DNA from: Mytilus edulis
Taxonomy: Eukaryota; Mollusca; Bivalvia; Mytilida; Mytilidae
Reading direction: 5' to 3'
Length of the DNA stretch: 64,000 nucleotides
Assembly: GCF_963676685.1 (NCBI RefSeq)
Contig: NC_092344.1
Location: 45,096,830-45,160,829, forward strand
A program made the translations under genes and the position numbers. This document shows positions 1 to 11,001 of this stretch, in pieces (the stretch's first letter is position 1; each line of letters begins with the position of its first letter). Under the pieces are notes generated by a model. That model saw only the letters and a program-made list of their open reading frames with translations, did not search any database and was not told where the DNA came from.

Positions 1-353
1 AAGGATATGGGATATCCAACCAAGACTCAAAATAAGTACATGCACAGCATAAAACACGCAATAAGCATAGCAACGACGCTGATCTTCATCTCAATGTCAC
101 ATTGATGCCTGCCTGCATTTGTCAAGTCTAGACTTTACCAATTACAATACGTTATAAATTTCCGAACAAGACGTTCGATGAATTCTGAAATTCACTGTTA
201 GATTCTGAATTTCACGGTTATATCCTGTAATGACGTCATATCAAACCATCAGAGAATTTCATATTGCATTAGTACAGAAAACAACGTAAACACATCCATA
301 AATCTAGAGTAAAGTGACATTTACTACATATCCAAAATGCGTAGTTCGTGCAG
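1..353. other. intergenic, nothing recognised
   Basis: AT-rich DNA with no open frame of note. A short direct repetition of a phrase resembling ttctgaatttcac lies near 180-220. I see no gene or named element here. Confidence 0.4.
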
Positions 354-1379
354 TAAAACAGTGTATGTAAAGTGCGGATCCTAAAATACCATTTTCACTG
401 TATATGACATGCATTTCTGATGTAGAATGGTAAATATACAGACGAAAAAATTATGATTTTTGAAGAAAATGAAGAAAATTGTTCACATGTACTATATTTA
501 GTAATAAATAATACAAGTTATACAAAATAAGAGATGGGAACGGGTTTTTAACGCGCCGAGAGCCATCCATACGTGAAATATATACCGAAATAGGTGAATA
601 TTTAGGACGTTTTACGAACAAATTGTGCAGGTGATTAAAAACTAGCAGGGAAGATGTAGTTGCAAAAAATATTCATTACAACACAATTATTAATGTTGTA
701 TAGCGTAGAATAGCTTTTGTTATTCAGTTTGCCCATATTGTATTGAATTCCACTATGATGCTGTCTTTATGCGAGTCATGTTTACTGTTGAATAATGATA
801 CTTTACTTTCATTTTCACTGTAGAGCGATTCATTAGTATTGTATATGCGGTGCATTTTCACTGTATGAATTGTATTAATTTTTATGCATTAAATTCCAAA
901 TTCAACCGACTTGCACAAACAATAATTAAAGTAAGAATAGGATTTGATAGTGCTGACTTTGAGATGACAAGTTTGATTGAACACTCCAATAAATTCAATA
1001 GAATTAATATTTATTTCAAATAAAACACATCGTTGTCATAATATACTGAACAATATGTGGATCATTTCAGAGTTGAAAGTGTTTCTTAGATTAATGCAAA
1101 ATATTTTCAAATGCATGCCAATTTGATAAAATTCATGTTTCTGCAGTAGTCATTGTGCGCATGTGCAAACAAATTTTATCATTGGATTTCGAGTATGGGT
1201 CTATTTACCAATCAGAAGAGGCATGTCATAGAATTTTTTATAATTCATCAGAATCTTTATTTAAAGTGTAGTTATATTTATCCAATGTATTGAAACTTCA
1301 TCACTGAATACGTACATCTCGCATGTCTATCGAAATAGAATGGGATGAAAACAACAATACTTTCTAATATTTATTTATA

Positions 1380-1915
1380 AATCACTTCTTGACCAATTTC
1401 AATGAGGTTTTGAAGTAAGATTTTTGATTTTGGGTCCGGTTTTAAATTGGCCCACAGGGTCCAAAATAAAATTTGAGGTTATTTGGTGGGCTGAATCCAT
1501 ACATGATTGTGTTCATTATTATTTTTTTTTAATTTTTGGCCCATTTAACAAGTTTGTGGGGGTCCAAACTGTCAAGAAATAAATTCTTTTGGATTTCAAC
1601 AACAGTTGAATATTTGGGGTACTTTGGAATGCTGAATCTTACCGTGTTTTTAAATTTGGGATTTTGGTATATTGGGCCAAGTTATCGAAATGGTCCACAT
1701 TAAGGCCCAAAGGGTCCGAAATTCAACATTTTTTTTTATTTCATCAAAAATGAAGTCTAGCTTGAATGTTGTGTACATACTTACCCCAAACTGTTCAGGG
1801 TTCGACCTCTGCGGTAGTATCAAGGGTGCTGTACAACACGTACATCATGTTCCAATGCAACTTTATCAGTATACGTTTTTGACAGATAAAGTTTGCCCTA
1901 CACAACTTGACTTGC
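1380..1915 (+). repeat. fragment of the 9.67-12.0 kb composite repeat (sense)
   Basis: This stretch repeats phrases such as ggtccaaaataaaa and ttggcccac, and ends in the same ctgttcaggg..cgacctctgcggt tail seen at about 11.95 kb. It is therefore a diverged, internally deleted copy of the element at 9671-12010. Small open frames here are accidental. Confidence 0.7.
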
Positions 1916-1975
1916 ATTTATAGCTTTAATGACTTTGGATAATTATATGTCACATTGTCGTTTCATTTTATACAG

Positions 1976-2560
1976 TAAAGAACATGCAAGCAACAATCGA
2001 GGTAAAAATATCTTTCCTTCATAATATGGATGTTGAGGCATTTGGGGGCTCAACAATAGGGGAGGCAAGTGAAGATGAATCACAGAAAAAAGAAAGAAAG
2101 TTAAGGAGGGGTCTTCATACCAATGCACGTATTGTCCTTTCAAGACAAAATGGGTAGCTAGTTTTCCCAGGCATAAGAAGATCCACACTAATGGGTTAAA
2201 CAAATGTGACCAGTGTGAATTAAAATTTTAAGACTTCTCAATAAGCATAACAACTGATAGCATGGAGAAAGCCTGATTTGTACTTATTGTTCCAAACACT
2301 TCAAAAGCAGAACTGGGCAGTGGCGGATCCAGAACTTTTTGTAAGGCGGGCCTGATGGCTGACCTAAAAAGGGGGGACGGGGCTCAAGCCATGCTTCAGT
2401 GATTCCCTATATAATCAACCAATTTTTTCCAAGGCCCCCCTGGATACGCCTATGCTGGCATAGCTTACCATATGAAGAAAGCAACAAGAACTTTTAATCA
2501 CATCTGCTCGTTTTGTAGTAAAACATTAAAAATGCTTCGCTGACCGCAGAGATGGAACCC
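1976..2560 (+). pseudogene. decayed C2H2 zinc-finger exon(s), interrupted by a small transposon
   Basis: A plausible acceptor (tacag, ending 1975) opens a frame rich in acidic and then basic residues. After an apparent one-base slip in an A-rich run (about 2085-2095), the frame gives a full C2H2 finger at about 2118-2190, with YQCTYC, twelve residues, then HKKIH. A second CxxC (CDQC) follows and hits a stop at about 2229. A further CTYC finger starts near 2289, is cut by an inserted element (2318-2454), and resumes as IAYHMKK then CSFCSK before a stop near 2542. In that finger the last zinc-binding histidine is replaced by alanine. Stops, a frameshift and the insertion show it is dead. The family is C2H2 zinc finger; the parent gene is not identified. 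Confidence 0.65.
2318..2454. mobile_element. MITE-like insertion inside the zinc-finger remnant
   Basis: The element begins cagtggcggatccag and ends ctggatacgcctatg. The reverse complement of the end matches the start at 12 of 15 positions, so these are terminal inverted repeats. A ctgg at each outer flank may be the remains of the target duplication. Removing the element restores a continuous zinc-finger reading frame across the junction. TIRs beginning CAG would suit a hAT-type family, but the duplication is too short to decide. Confidence 0.6.
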
Positions 2561-3496
2561 TGAACAGTTGGGGCAGATTTGGACATAATATTAAAGCTTG
2601 ATACTATCTGAATTTGGATTGTGATCAAATTTATGACGTTATACAGGTTTCTGACACAAGGTAAATGTGGTCGAAGATCTTAAATCGTATGCGCAATACT
2701 GTGCTGTCAACGTATATTTGTTCCACCTAACAGAAGTTCCAATGGAAACTTTGTTATAAACATTGTCACAATATCTATTCCTGTTGGAACAAATATTCTA
2801 TAACATTTATTCCGTTAGGAACATATACTGTAATATTTCTTCCTGTGGAAATAATATTCCAGAATATCTTTTCCTTTTGGAACTTATATTATGAAGGAAC
2901 TTCTATTCCTTGACAGTGCAACTGAAGGTTTCTTCCCGCCCATAAAATTTTGTTTTCCTTCTAGGATAAATAACCAAACCAAATCCCAGTCTTTCCTTTC
3001 TGGTATTGAACCTTGTAGTACAATTTTAGAGAGGTCCATACACTTGAACACAAGATATTGTCTGGAAACTAGAAAAATGTTTGTTTTGCCATTTCTTTTG
3101 CCCCTAATTTCTGCATGTTTGGGGCAATTATCCCCGAACAAATTCACCTTCTTCCATTTGTGATAATGCGAAAAAGATCCAAAAACGTCAAACAAGTAAT
3201 TATCCGGAAACTACAAACATGATTGTTTTTTGTCCCTTTTTGTTCCTTCATTCCTAAACTGTTAGTACCATAACCCCAAAATGAAACCTTACATTCTACT
3301 TGTGGTATTGAACACTGTGGTACAATTTCAGAACAATCAAAATTCTTATACACAAGTAATTATCCTAGAACTAAAAACATGCTTCTTTTAGGTCCCTTTT
3401 TCGTAAACGGTTGGAACCACCATCCCCAACATTATCCCAACCTTCCTTTTGTGGTATTGAACCTTCTTTAAAATTTATATAGATCCATTTACTTAA
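2546..3496 (-). repeat. antisense copy of the composite repeat, with a short tandem stretch
   Basis: From 2546 the sequence is the reverse complement of the gcggtcg..ctgttcagg tail, continuing to about 2700. About 2760-2890 holds three to four degenerate copies of a roughly 30-base unit (ttcctgttggaaca-like). About 2940-3480 is the reverse complement of the 160-base units at 9.77-10.3 kb, recognisable from cttccttttgtggtattgaacc-like phrases near 2990, 3290 and 3440. Open frames on both strands are accidental. Confidence 0.65.
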
Positions 3497-3697
3497 ATTA
3501 AAGTTGATCGGAAACCAAATGGGTCTTCGGACGACGCAGACGATAACGACATCATAGCAATATACGAACCGAAAAAAAAACATTGCGGAGAAACATTTCA
3601 GTTTACAGATTACACATGTCAATACTGTGGGAAAACGTATAAATGGCCAGCCAGTTTCTATAGACATATACAAGTTATAAATAGATATAAATATTAA
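3497..3697 (+). pseudogene. zinc-finger fragment (C2H2, last histidine lost)
   Basis: This is an uninterrupted 66-codon frame with no start codon at its head, so it looks like an internal or terminal exon. An acidic segment (SSDDADDND) is followed by a basic patch and then YTCQYCGKTYKWPASFYRHI. That gives CxxC, twelve residues and the first histidine; the expected second histidine is isoleucine. The finger resembles the one near 2118 (shared KWxAS.xRH pattern), so both probably derive from the same gene. It lies next to repeat DNA and may have been carried with it. Confidence 0.5.
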
Positions 3698-4629
3698 AGT
3701 AATCAAATAAGTTTTTCATTTGTTGCAAGTTTAATTATTACATTAATCTACAATAAAAATTCATCGCATTTTCGAAAATTCTACATCAGAAATGAATGCC
3801 ATACAGTGATAATTCATCGCATCTATAGTGAAAATGGATCGCTTTTAATAACTGATATCCTATGTTATGTTGCTTTTATTACACATATTTGAACTTTAAT
3901 ACTGTTATTTTACATTGAAAAGACACATCATAATGAAAATATGTTAAAATTTAGTTTCAAATCAATTATTTTGGTATTTTCAAAACGTAAACAAATAAAG
4001 TTTTCCCATGATCCTTTATTCTACAATGAACATACTCGCATACAACAGTGAAAATGAACTGACTGGATTCGCACTTTATATACACTTTAAAAACCGTTTT
4101 ATATTATTAATCTTACATTATGTCTTTTTTTCAGCTCTTGAAATTAAACATGCTTACCTAAAATAATCGATGCTAGAAAAATTCTCTGCAGGGAACCTGC
4201 TTCAAAACCCATCGCTGAAATTAGCTTATAAGCGCACTGGTGTTCTCAGTTTCCATGAATTTGATTTAAAGGAATTAAAAGGATAATTTCAAAATTAAGT
4301 ATTTTACATACGTAATTTTAATGTCATGACGACCTGAAAATTGAAAAGATAAATGGGAAACAGTTAGTAAGATGACACTGATACCTGTTCAAATATTGAC
4401 CTTTCTAATGTCAAGAGCACTTTCGCCAACGGTAATTACAGTTTTAAATGATTTAAATGCATTATTGATCAATTTAAGTATACATTTTTGTACCTTTTTT
4501 CTTTCTCTTTCAGATGAATACTTAACAATATTTGTTGTCTGTTATTACACGACTACGTTATACAAATTTTATACAATGAGACATTTCATGAAATAAACTC
4601 ATCATAGATACCAGGACCAAATTTTATAT

Positions 4630-4795
4630 ATACGCCAGACGCGCGTTTCGTCTACAAAAGACTCATCAGTGACGCTCGAATCCAAAAAAGTTAAAAAGGC
4701 CAAATAAAGTACGAAGTTGAAGAGCATTGAAGACCAAAATTCCTAAAAGTTTTGCCAAATACAGCTAAGGTAATATATGCCTGAGGTAGAAAAGC
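4630..4795 (+). repeat. dispersed mussel repeat (gcgcgtttcgtctac family)
   Basis: It starts acgccagacgcgcgtttcgt and continues through actcatcagtgacgctc. The same phrase recurs at 45072-45200 (sense) and at 25905-25975 and 51045-51160 (antisense), with a fragment near 44665-44700. I recognise it from memory as very abundant in Mytilus DNA. No coding content. Confidence 0.8.
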
Positions 4796-5507
4796 CTTTA
4801 TTAGGCTTAGTATTTCAAAAAATTCAAAAATTTTGTAAACAGTTAATTTATAAATATAAAAAGGATAACATTAACATGAATCAGATTTTTGTTTTGAGAA
4901 CTATCCCACATTGAATATTTGACAAAAATTTTGAACTAACTGGAGTTTAAAGTCAGATGCAACATCAAATACAAAAAAATAGTTGAATATGTTTTATATA
5001 CTTGAATGACTATTAAAGCCCCAGTCACACTGTAACGTTTCGACAGTTAGGTCTTAGTCCGTTTTAAAATGATACGTTTCGTGTAATTTTTTTTTTTTGT
5101 CATTTTGTAACGGTCCGTACGTTTTACTAGGTTTATGTCACGTTTTGACACGTTTTTCCACGTTATGTTACGTTTCACTAGGTTTTTCGATAAATACACG
5201 GGCACGTTCTACTAAGTTTTAATACGTTTCATTGCGTATAAACTACGTTTTACTATGTTTCAGTATGTATAAAAAAGGGTCAGAACGTTTCTAATTCGGT
5301 TCACTACGGTTGAAGCAAGTTTTCGCACGTTTTCCTACGGTTCTGTACGTTTATTCTACGCAGTATCACGTGTCACTACGCTGTGATCATTGACCTATGA
5401 AACGCTGTCATAAATTAATAAATTTAAAGACAAAAAAGACAGATAGCAGAGAGGGACCAAAATAACTCCAGAAAATCAAGAGAAATCAACAGAGGTTCAC
5501 TCTATTA

Positions 5508-5668
5508 TTACGAATTGAATGCTTCTTTTTGTAACTTTATTAGGGTGTAAAAGCGTTGACCGAAGTACATTTTGTATGAAGCGCCAAAGCGCTTCATTCT
5601 AAAAATGTGCGCACGGTCAACGATTTTACAACCCTATGAAGTTATAAAAAGAAGCATTCAATACTTAT
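5508..5668. repeat. long near-perfect hairpin
   Basis: Two arms of about 75 bases are inverted around the centre aagcgccaaagcgctt (about 5580-5597). The left arm starts near gaatgcttctttttgtaac and the right arm ends gttataaaaagaagcattc. It would fold into one extended stem. It is probably a palindromic MITE nested in the larger transposon. Confidence 0.75.
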
Positions 5669-6215
5669 AATTACATTTCTTATCTAGGATCATGAAAACA
5701 CGATTTTTATCAAGTTTGTATCCAATTTACCTGTGTTTATTGTGGGACCTTGTGTCATCATGAATGATAAATTTCATTGTGTAGTGAAGTTGATTAAGGA
5801 ATAACGCGAGATTGCAGCAGACTGTCAGTTATAGCCAATCAGAATAACGTATTATAATGAAACATACATCTAATGTAATTATATATTAATACATCTGTCA
5901 TTTCAATTAGATTATTTGGTTCCTATTTGATGGCCTAAAAAATTTGATTTTTTTGGTACTCCAAAACTAAAAGCAGAGACATACGTGTATATAACTTTCA
6001 TTTGTTTTTGTTTTTTTTTTTCAGATAACGTTTTTGTGGATACACGAATCATGAAAAACTTTCGAAGCTTTGATAGGAACCATGTCATTTTTTCCCCTTT
6101 TATGTTAATTGCTCTTTTGAAATGTTTTACGTTGCACATTGTCGTTTTAATTCCAATTTTCCCTCTATCGATATTTGATTTGTATTCTTAGTGTGTTTCA
6201 AATTAGACCGTTCTG

Positions 6216-6317
6216 ATGAGGACTAGAGGCAGAGGAATGGGTCGTGGAGGGCGTGGTAAAGGCCACAACGTTGGTCCGTCGCCTGATAACTTCAACTGGA
6301 GTTCCAATGGCAAATAG
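6216..6317 (+). CDS. small Arg/Gly-rich open frame, doubtful
   Basis: ATG to TAG gives 33 residues, opening MRTRGRGMGRGGRGKG and ending in a polar tail. The RG/RGG density is not what random AT-rich DNA gives. It could be a stray fragment of an RGG-box protein or part of the 5' region of the retroelement that follows. There is no splice or promoter evidence, so it is reported as an oddity rather than a gene. Confidence 0.2.
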   Translation: MRTRGRGMGRGGRGKGHNVGPSPDNFNWSSNGK

Positions 6318-6395
6318 TTTAGCACGTGAAATAACCGTTCTGAGAGTTTATGAAGTCTTAAATAGTATTTTGAGGACTTTCCAACATAAACAGAA

Positions 6396-7080
6396 ATGAC
6401 TAGCCTCTATATGTTTAGGGACGATTGCTTTTTTATTACCAATGAAGGTACAGATGATGAAATAGCACAATGTTTTGAACATGCTAACAGACACCAAGCA
6501 CTACTAAAATTTACATGCGAGAAAGCACAAACTAAAATGCATTTTTTAGATGTGTTGGTATTCAAAGGCCCAAGATTAGAGAAACAGGAATCTTAGACCT
6601 TACGACATTCTGGAAAAAAAAACTGGTCATTATCAGAACTTAGAGAGGTCCTTGTGCCAGCCATCCACTACTTAGAGGCATAATTAAAGGAGAAATGCTT
6701 CGCTTTAAGAGATGTACGAACGATTCAGTAGATTTGCAAACACAATATGCGTTATTTTTTGAACGCCTAATTAAAGGGGATATTAAAAAAAAAAAAAAAT
6801 TAAAACTGCAGGAAGTGACTGCATAACAAAGAAATGACACATTAATGGTAAAACCCAAATCTGCATTACAGTCGATTCCCGCAGTGTGTTCGAGACAGGA
6901 AACACACATAAAAACAATATTTCAAAACACTGGGATAAATTAAAAGATGACAAGGAGGCAAAACTTTTATTTGATTATAAAGACCCATTATCGCTTTCCC
7001 TAGAAATCAAAACTTGAAAGACACAGTACCATCTGCAACTCTGGGCAATTAACATGCTGCAAACTATGAAAAAATATTCT
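6396..7080 (+). pseudogene. Penelope-like retroelement reverse transcriptase fragment
   Basis: The first 66 codons read through an RT palm core: FRDDCFFI holds the catalytic Asp pair (6420-6425), followed by the segment ending KMHFLDVLVFKGPRLEKQ. This pattern is characteristic of Penelope-like elements, where FLDVxV follows the Asp pair. After a stop at 6594, frame-shifted pieces continue the same protein (HPLLRGIIKGEMLRFKR near 6660-6715, then a FFERLIKG segment near 6756). Stops and shifts make it non-functional. No GIY-YIG endonuclease was seen. The family call is from memory of PLE motifs. Confidence 0.65.
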
Positions 7081-7939
7081 ATACTGTGTTTGTTAAATTA
7101 ACAAATCTGAAAACCAGAGAGAAAAGTATGAGTCAAACAAATCACGAGGTGTCGAATCCCTTATAAAAATTACAGTATTTTTAAAATAAGTGAAACCATG
7201 CACTGGCTTGGACTCCTGGCGATGGACATGACCATGTCCAATTAGTTGATTCTAATTGATCTAAATAGATGTTCGAAAAACCTTGTGATCTATGGAGTTG
7301 GGGTGCTGGGATAGGATTTGACAACGATTCATTGATATAACTGTGTAACAATAATCCATAATTTGTCATCCGTTGTCTATTCATCTTGCTCTTAGACTGA
7401 CAAAATATTGGCGGGAAATATGGATACACGTGGTTTGATTATACGTAGGAGAAGATAACATACGTTTCTACGTTCCTTCTGCGTTTTACTGCGCTTTTAT
7501 ACGTTCCTACTACGTTTTTATTTTTAGTCACGTTTGTATTGTGCAGACCAATACAAACGGGACCGATCACATATCAATACACGCATATAGCTACGTATAA
7601 TATAGCCGTTTTAAGTACGGATCGATACGATTCGCAACGTACAGAATATTGCCGTTTCGCTACGTTTTGGAAACGTAGCAAAACGAGATAGCCGAAACGT
7701 GACAGTGTGACTGGGGCTTAAGTTTTATTATAGAAAGATTAATTCCTGTTCGTTTTTACAGCTGATAATTTTTATTTCTATAATCCCTTTGTGTCTATAC
7801 TAATTTGACAAAATGATTGTGTGCAGTGATTTAAAATTCTAAATGAACTGTCTGAGAAAGATTATTCAAAAATGTTTACACATTTTTTTAATATACATGT
7901 ATGATTCTCACCTTTTTTTAAAAATCCTATGACTATTAA

Positions 7940-8517
7940 AGTCATATGAAACTTCCATTAAAAAAAAATATGCATATGTTTTTCATAACTTTTTATTATA
8001 AAACTTATGTACATATACTTTTTTCTCATGAAAATTCTATAATTTGTCAAAATTTAGAAGAAGTTTACTTTGTTTTAATTGCTTGCTTCCAGCAAACAAT
8101 TTGCCGACATGTTTTCCGTATGCAGCATGACCTTTTTCGTAAAAATCCGGTGATCGCAATACGCAAGTGCGAATGGAAAACCAAACGCAAACATCGCTCC
8201 GTCATCAAGATAAGCTATATCTTATTGTACCTGTTATGTAAATACACGTGCTTACCTGAATATCCATACTTCTTTGTTGATTGTTTACAAACGGGTGACA
8301 ATCGTTAAACTTCGGCTTCAAAACGCGACCATTAATTAGCTGCCATATTTTCACAACAACACTGACTGATTGAAATATTTTTTGACGATTATACGAAATT
8401 TTATGCGAAACAAATGATAAAATCGTGCACAGAAGACTAAGTTTATGATATATGTATGCATTGGTTCAAGAATTGGATTAACATTGTTTTTCACCGGTCA
8501 CTCGTTTCATATGACAT
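7940..8517. mobile_element. 578-bp element with inverted ends and TAA target duplication
   Basis: The left end (agtcatatgaaac) is the reverse complement of the right end (gtttcatatgac). TAA lies at 7937-7939 and again at 8518-8520. A 120-codon open frame inside (7946-8308) has no recognisable domain, starts in the TIR and is judged accidental. The duplication size matches that of the larger element at 5017-7718, though the TIR sequence differs. Confidence 0.65.
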
Positions 8518-8639
8518 TAAGCAAACATTAATTTTCTGTATGTCAAATAAATAATATAAATCTTAAGAATAAATTACAGACTTGTATATTAAATAAGTAT
8601 TTACCTGCTATATTAATATTTGTAAAATAAATATTATTT

Positions 8640-8905
8640 TACAATTTATAAAAACATAATTTCTTATCATTAACACCATAAAAGTACATGTAATTGAAAT
8701 GTAATTCAAAAGTAATTTAGCATTACATGCTTTTTTCATTGTAATTAATTAAATTACCATTACATGTAATTAAAAAAATGCCCAATTACACGTTACATTC
8801 AATAACATGGAAAATTGTAATGCATTACACTTAATTAACATTACATTTTCAATTACCCCATCCCTGGTCTCATTGGCAATCATACCACATCTTCTTTTTT
8901 ATATG
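8640..8905. repeat. tacatgtaatt-rich simple repeat plus end of a dispersed repeat
   Basis: Repeated short words (gtaatt, attacatg) in both orientations make a degenerate palindromic tract up to about 8860. The tail ctcattggcaatcatacc (8869-8886) belongs to the dispersed family also seen at 14184, 18395, 51308 and 57690. Confidence 0.5.
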
Positions 8906-9146
8906 TATTGGACTTTCATGAAATAATTTGTAGCTCATGATTATTCTAAGGTATATTGTGCTTATATTTAATTATGATAAGTTTCATAATACGAATTCAT
9001 ACTTTTTTTTTAGCATTGTGTTGACCTACCTTTGAATTAATTACTATCAATTAAAGGGACACAGTTCGCTTCCGATCAAGAATTAGAGTTGAGAATTGTT
9101 GAGGATGGAGACGAAGATACACAAGAACGATTCTGCATCTATTTAC

Positions 9147-9597
9147 TGGTCCGAGTACACAGTTATTTCGTAGTGCATTTCTTTTAGACAATAAATGAAA
9201 AAAAAAAATCCCACCTGCGCTTTCTCAATAATATTTTTACAGTGTGTTGTACTACCTTTGGGACAAATTATATCAAAATTATAGAAAACTTCATCAGCTC
9301 TAACTCAAAATATGGACAATTTTATGTTAAGGGGGTCTTGAAATCTTTTGACAGCTTCCGAAGTGCTAATTTTTGACCTTTTTCAGCTCGACCTAATCAC
9401 TACTTTACATGAATATTTATGACCCAAATTTTTTTACAGTGTCATTTCACCCCCCTACTTGCTATATGAGGAATAAAACATGGAGAAATAAATTTGGAAG
9501 GGGTATAACAAAAATTGGCAAGTAACACACTGTCCACACTAAGGACTATATTCGTGGACAACGAAAATCAAAGGACGATAACTGTGTACTCGGACCA
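9147..9597. mobile_element. 451-bp terminal-inverted-repeat element
   Basis: The left end tggtccgagtacacagttat is matched base for base by the reverse complement of the right end (20 of 20). No clear target duplication is visible. The interior is AT-rich with no coding sign. It is a small non-autonomous DNA transposon. Confidence 0.7.
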
Positions 9598-9718
9598 CTA
9601 GTATTATAATACAAATCACTTCATGCATGTATGTAGTAAAATTGATTGAAAAATTATTCAAGCATTTTTATACGACCGCAAAAATTTTAATTTTTTGGTC
9701 GTATATTGCTATCACGTT

Positions 9719-9762
9719 GGCGTCGTCGTCCTGCGTCGTCGTCGTCGTCGTCGTCGTCGTCG
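9719..9762. repeat. GTC trinucleotide microsatellite
   Basis: A run of gtc/cgt triplets with one interruption, sitting at the head of the composite repeat. Confidence 0.9.
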
Positions 9763-11001
9763 GAATACTTTTAGTTTTCGCACTCTAACTTTGGTAAAAG
9801 TGAATAGAAATCAATGAAATTTTAACACAAGGTTTATGACCACAAAAGGAAGGTTGGGATTGATTTTGGGAGTTTTGGTCCCAACATTTTAGGAATTAGG
9901 GGCCAAAAAGGGCCCAAATAAGCATTTTCTTGGTTTTCGCACTATAACTTTAGTTTTAGTGAATAGAAATCTATGAAATTTTGACACAAGGTTTATGACC
10001 ACAAAAGGACGGTTTGGATTGATTTTGGGAGTTTTGGTTCCAACAGTTTAGGAATTAAGGGCCAAAAAAAGGGCCCAAATAAGCATTATTCTTGGTTTTC
10101 GCACAATAACTTTAGTATAAGTAAATAGAAATCAATGAAATTTAAACACAAGGTTTATGACCACAAAAGGAAGGTTGGGATTGATTTTTGGAGTTGAGGT
10201 CAAAACAGTTTATGAATTAGGGGCCAAAAAGGGGCCCAAATAAACATTATTTTTGGAAGGTTGGGTTTGATTTTGGGAGTTTTGGTCCCAACAGTTTAGG
10301 AATAAGGGGCCCAAAAGGTCCAAAATTGAACTTTGTGTGATTTCATCAAAAATTGAATAATTGGGGTTCTTTGATATGCCGAATCTAACTATGTATGTAG
10401 ATTCTTAATTTTTGGTCCCGTTTTCAAATTGGTCTACATTAAGGTCCAAAGGGTCCAAAATTAAACTTAGTTTGATTTTGACAAAAATTGAATCCTTGGG
10501 GTTCTTTGATATGCTGAATTTAAAAATGTACTTAGATTTTTAATTATTGGCCTAGTTTTCAAGTTGGTCCAAATGGGGGTCCAAAATTAAACTTTGTTTG
10601 ATTTCATCAAAAATTGAATAAATGGGTTCTTTGATATGCCAAATCTAACTGTGTATGTAGATTCTTAATTTTTGGTCCAGTTTTCAAATTGGTCTACATT
10701 AAGGTCCAAAGGGTCCAAAATTAAACTAAGTTTGATTTTAACAAAAATTAAATTATTGGGCTTATTTGATATGCTTTATCTAAACATGTACTTTGATTTT
10801 TGATTATGGGCCCAGTTTTCAAGTTGGTCCAAATCAGGATTCCATATCAAGTATTGTGCAATAGCAAGAAATTTTCAATTGCACAGTATTGCACAATAGC
10901 AAGAAATATCTAATTGCACAATATTGTGCAATAGCAATTAATTTTCAATTGGAGTTATCTTTCTTTGTATATAATAGTAGTTGATAGAAAATTTGAAATT
11001 T

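Larger units (their letters stand above)
354..4085. repeat. inverted-repeat-bounded block with zinc-finger debris
   Basis: The left end (about 358-411) and the reverse complement of the right end (about 4030-4083) align over roughly 45 bases with about three quarters identity. A second inverted pair lies just inside (about 411-428 against 3778-3793). A ttttcactgta motif faces right at about 391, 814 and 853, and its reverse complement occurs near 3790, 3816 and 4044. This is the geometry of a fold-back element or of an old duplication in inverted orientation. Between the arms lie zinc-finger exon remnants and two opposed copies of the composite repeat found at 9.67-12.0 kb. No target duplication was found, so the transposon reading is an inference. 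Confidence 0.4.
5017..7718. mobile_element. 2.7 kb DNA transposon with terminal inverted repeats and TAA target duplication
   Basis: The left end agccccagtcacactg is matched exactly by the reverse complement of the right end, and the following acgtttcg also matches with one difference. TAA flanks both sides (5014-5016 and 7719-7721). Subterminal regions (about 5040-5370 and 7440-7700) are dense in acgttt-type motifs, as in fold-back or PIF/Harbinger-like non-autonomous elements. The interior contains an internal hairpin (5508-5668), a small Arg/Gly-rich frame (6216-6317) and a Penelope-like reverse transcriptase fragment (6396-7080). I found no transposase, so it looks non-autonomous. The superfamily is an inference from the 3-bp TAA duplication. 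Confidence 0.75.

Noticed and set aside
7946-8308. 120-codon open frame, longest in the first 12 kb
   Set aside because: It starts in the inverted repeat of a small transposon and shows no domain or splice context.
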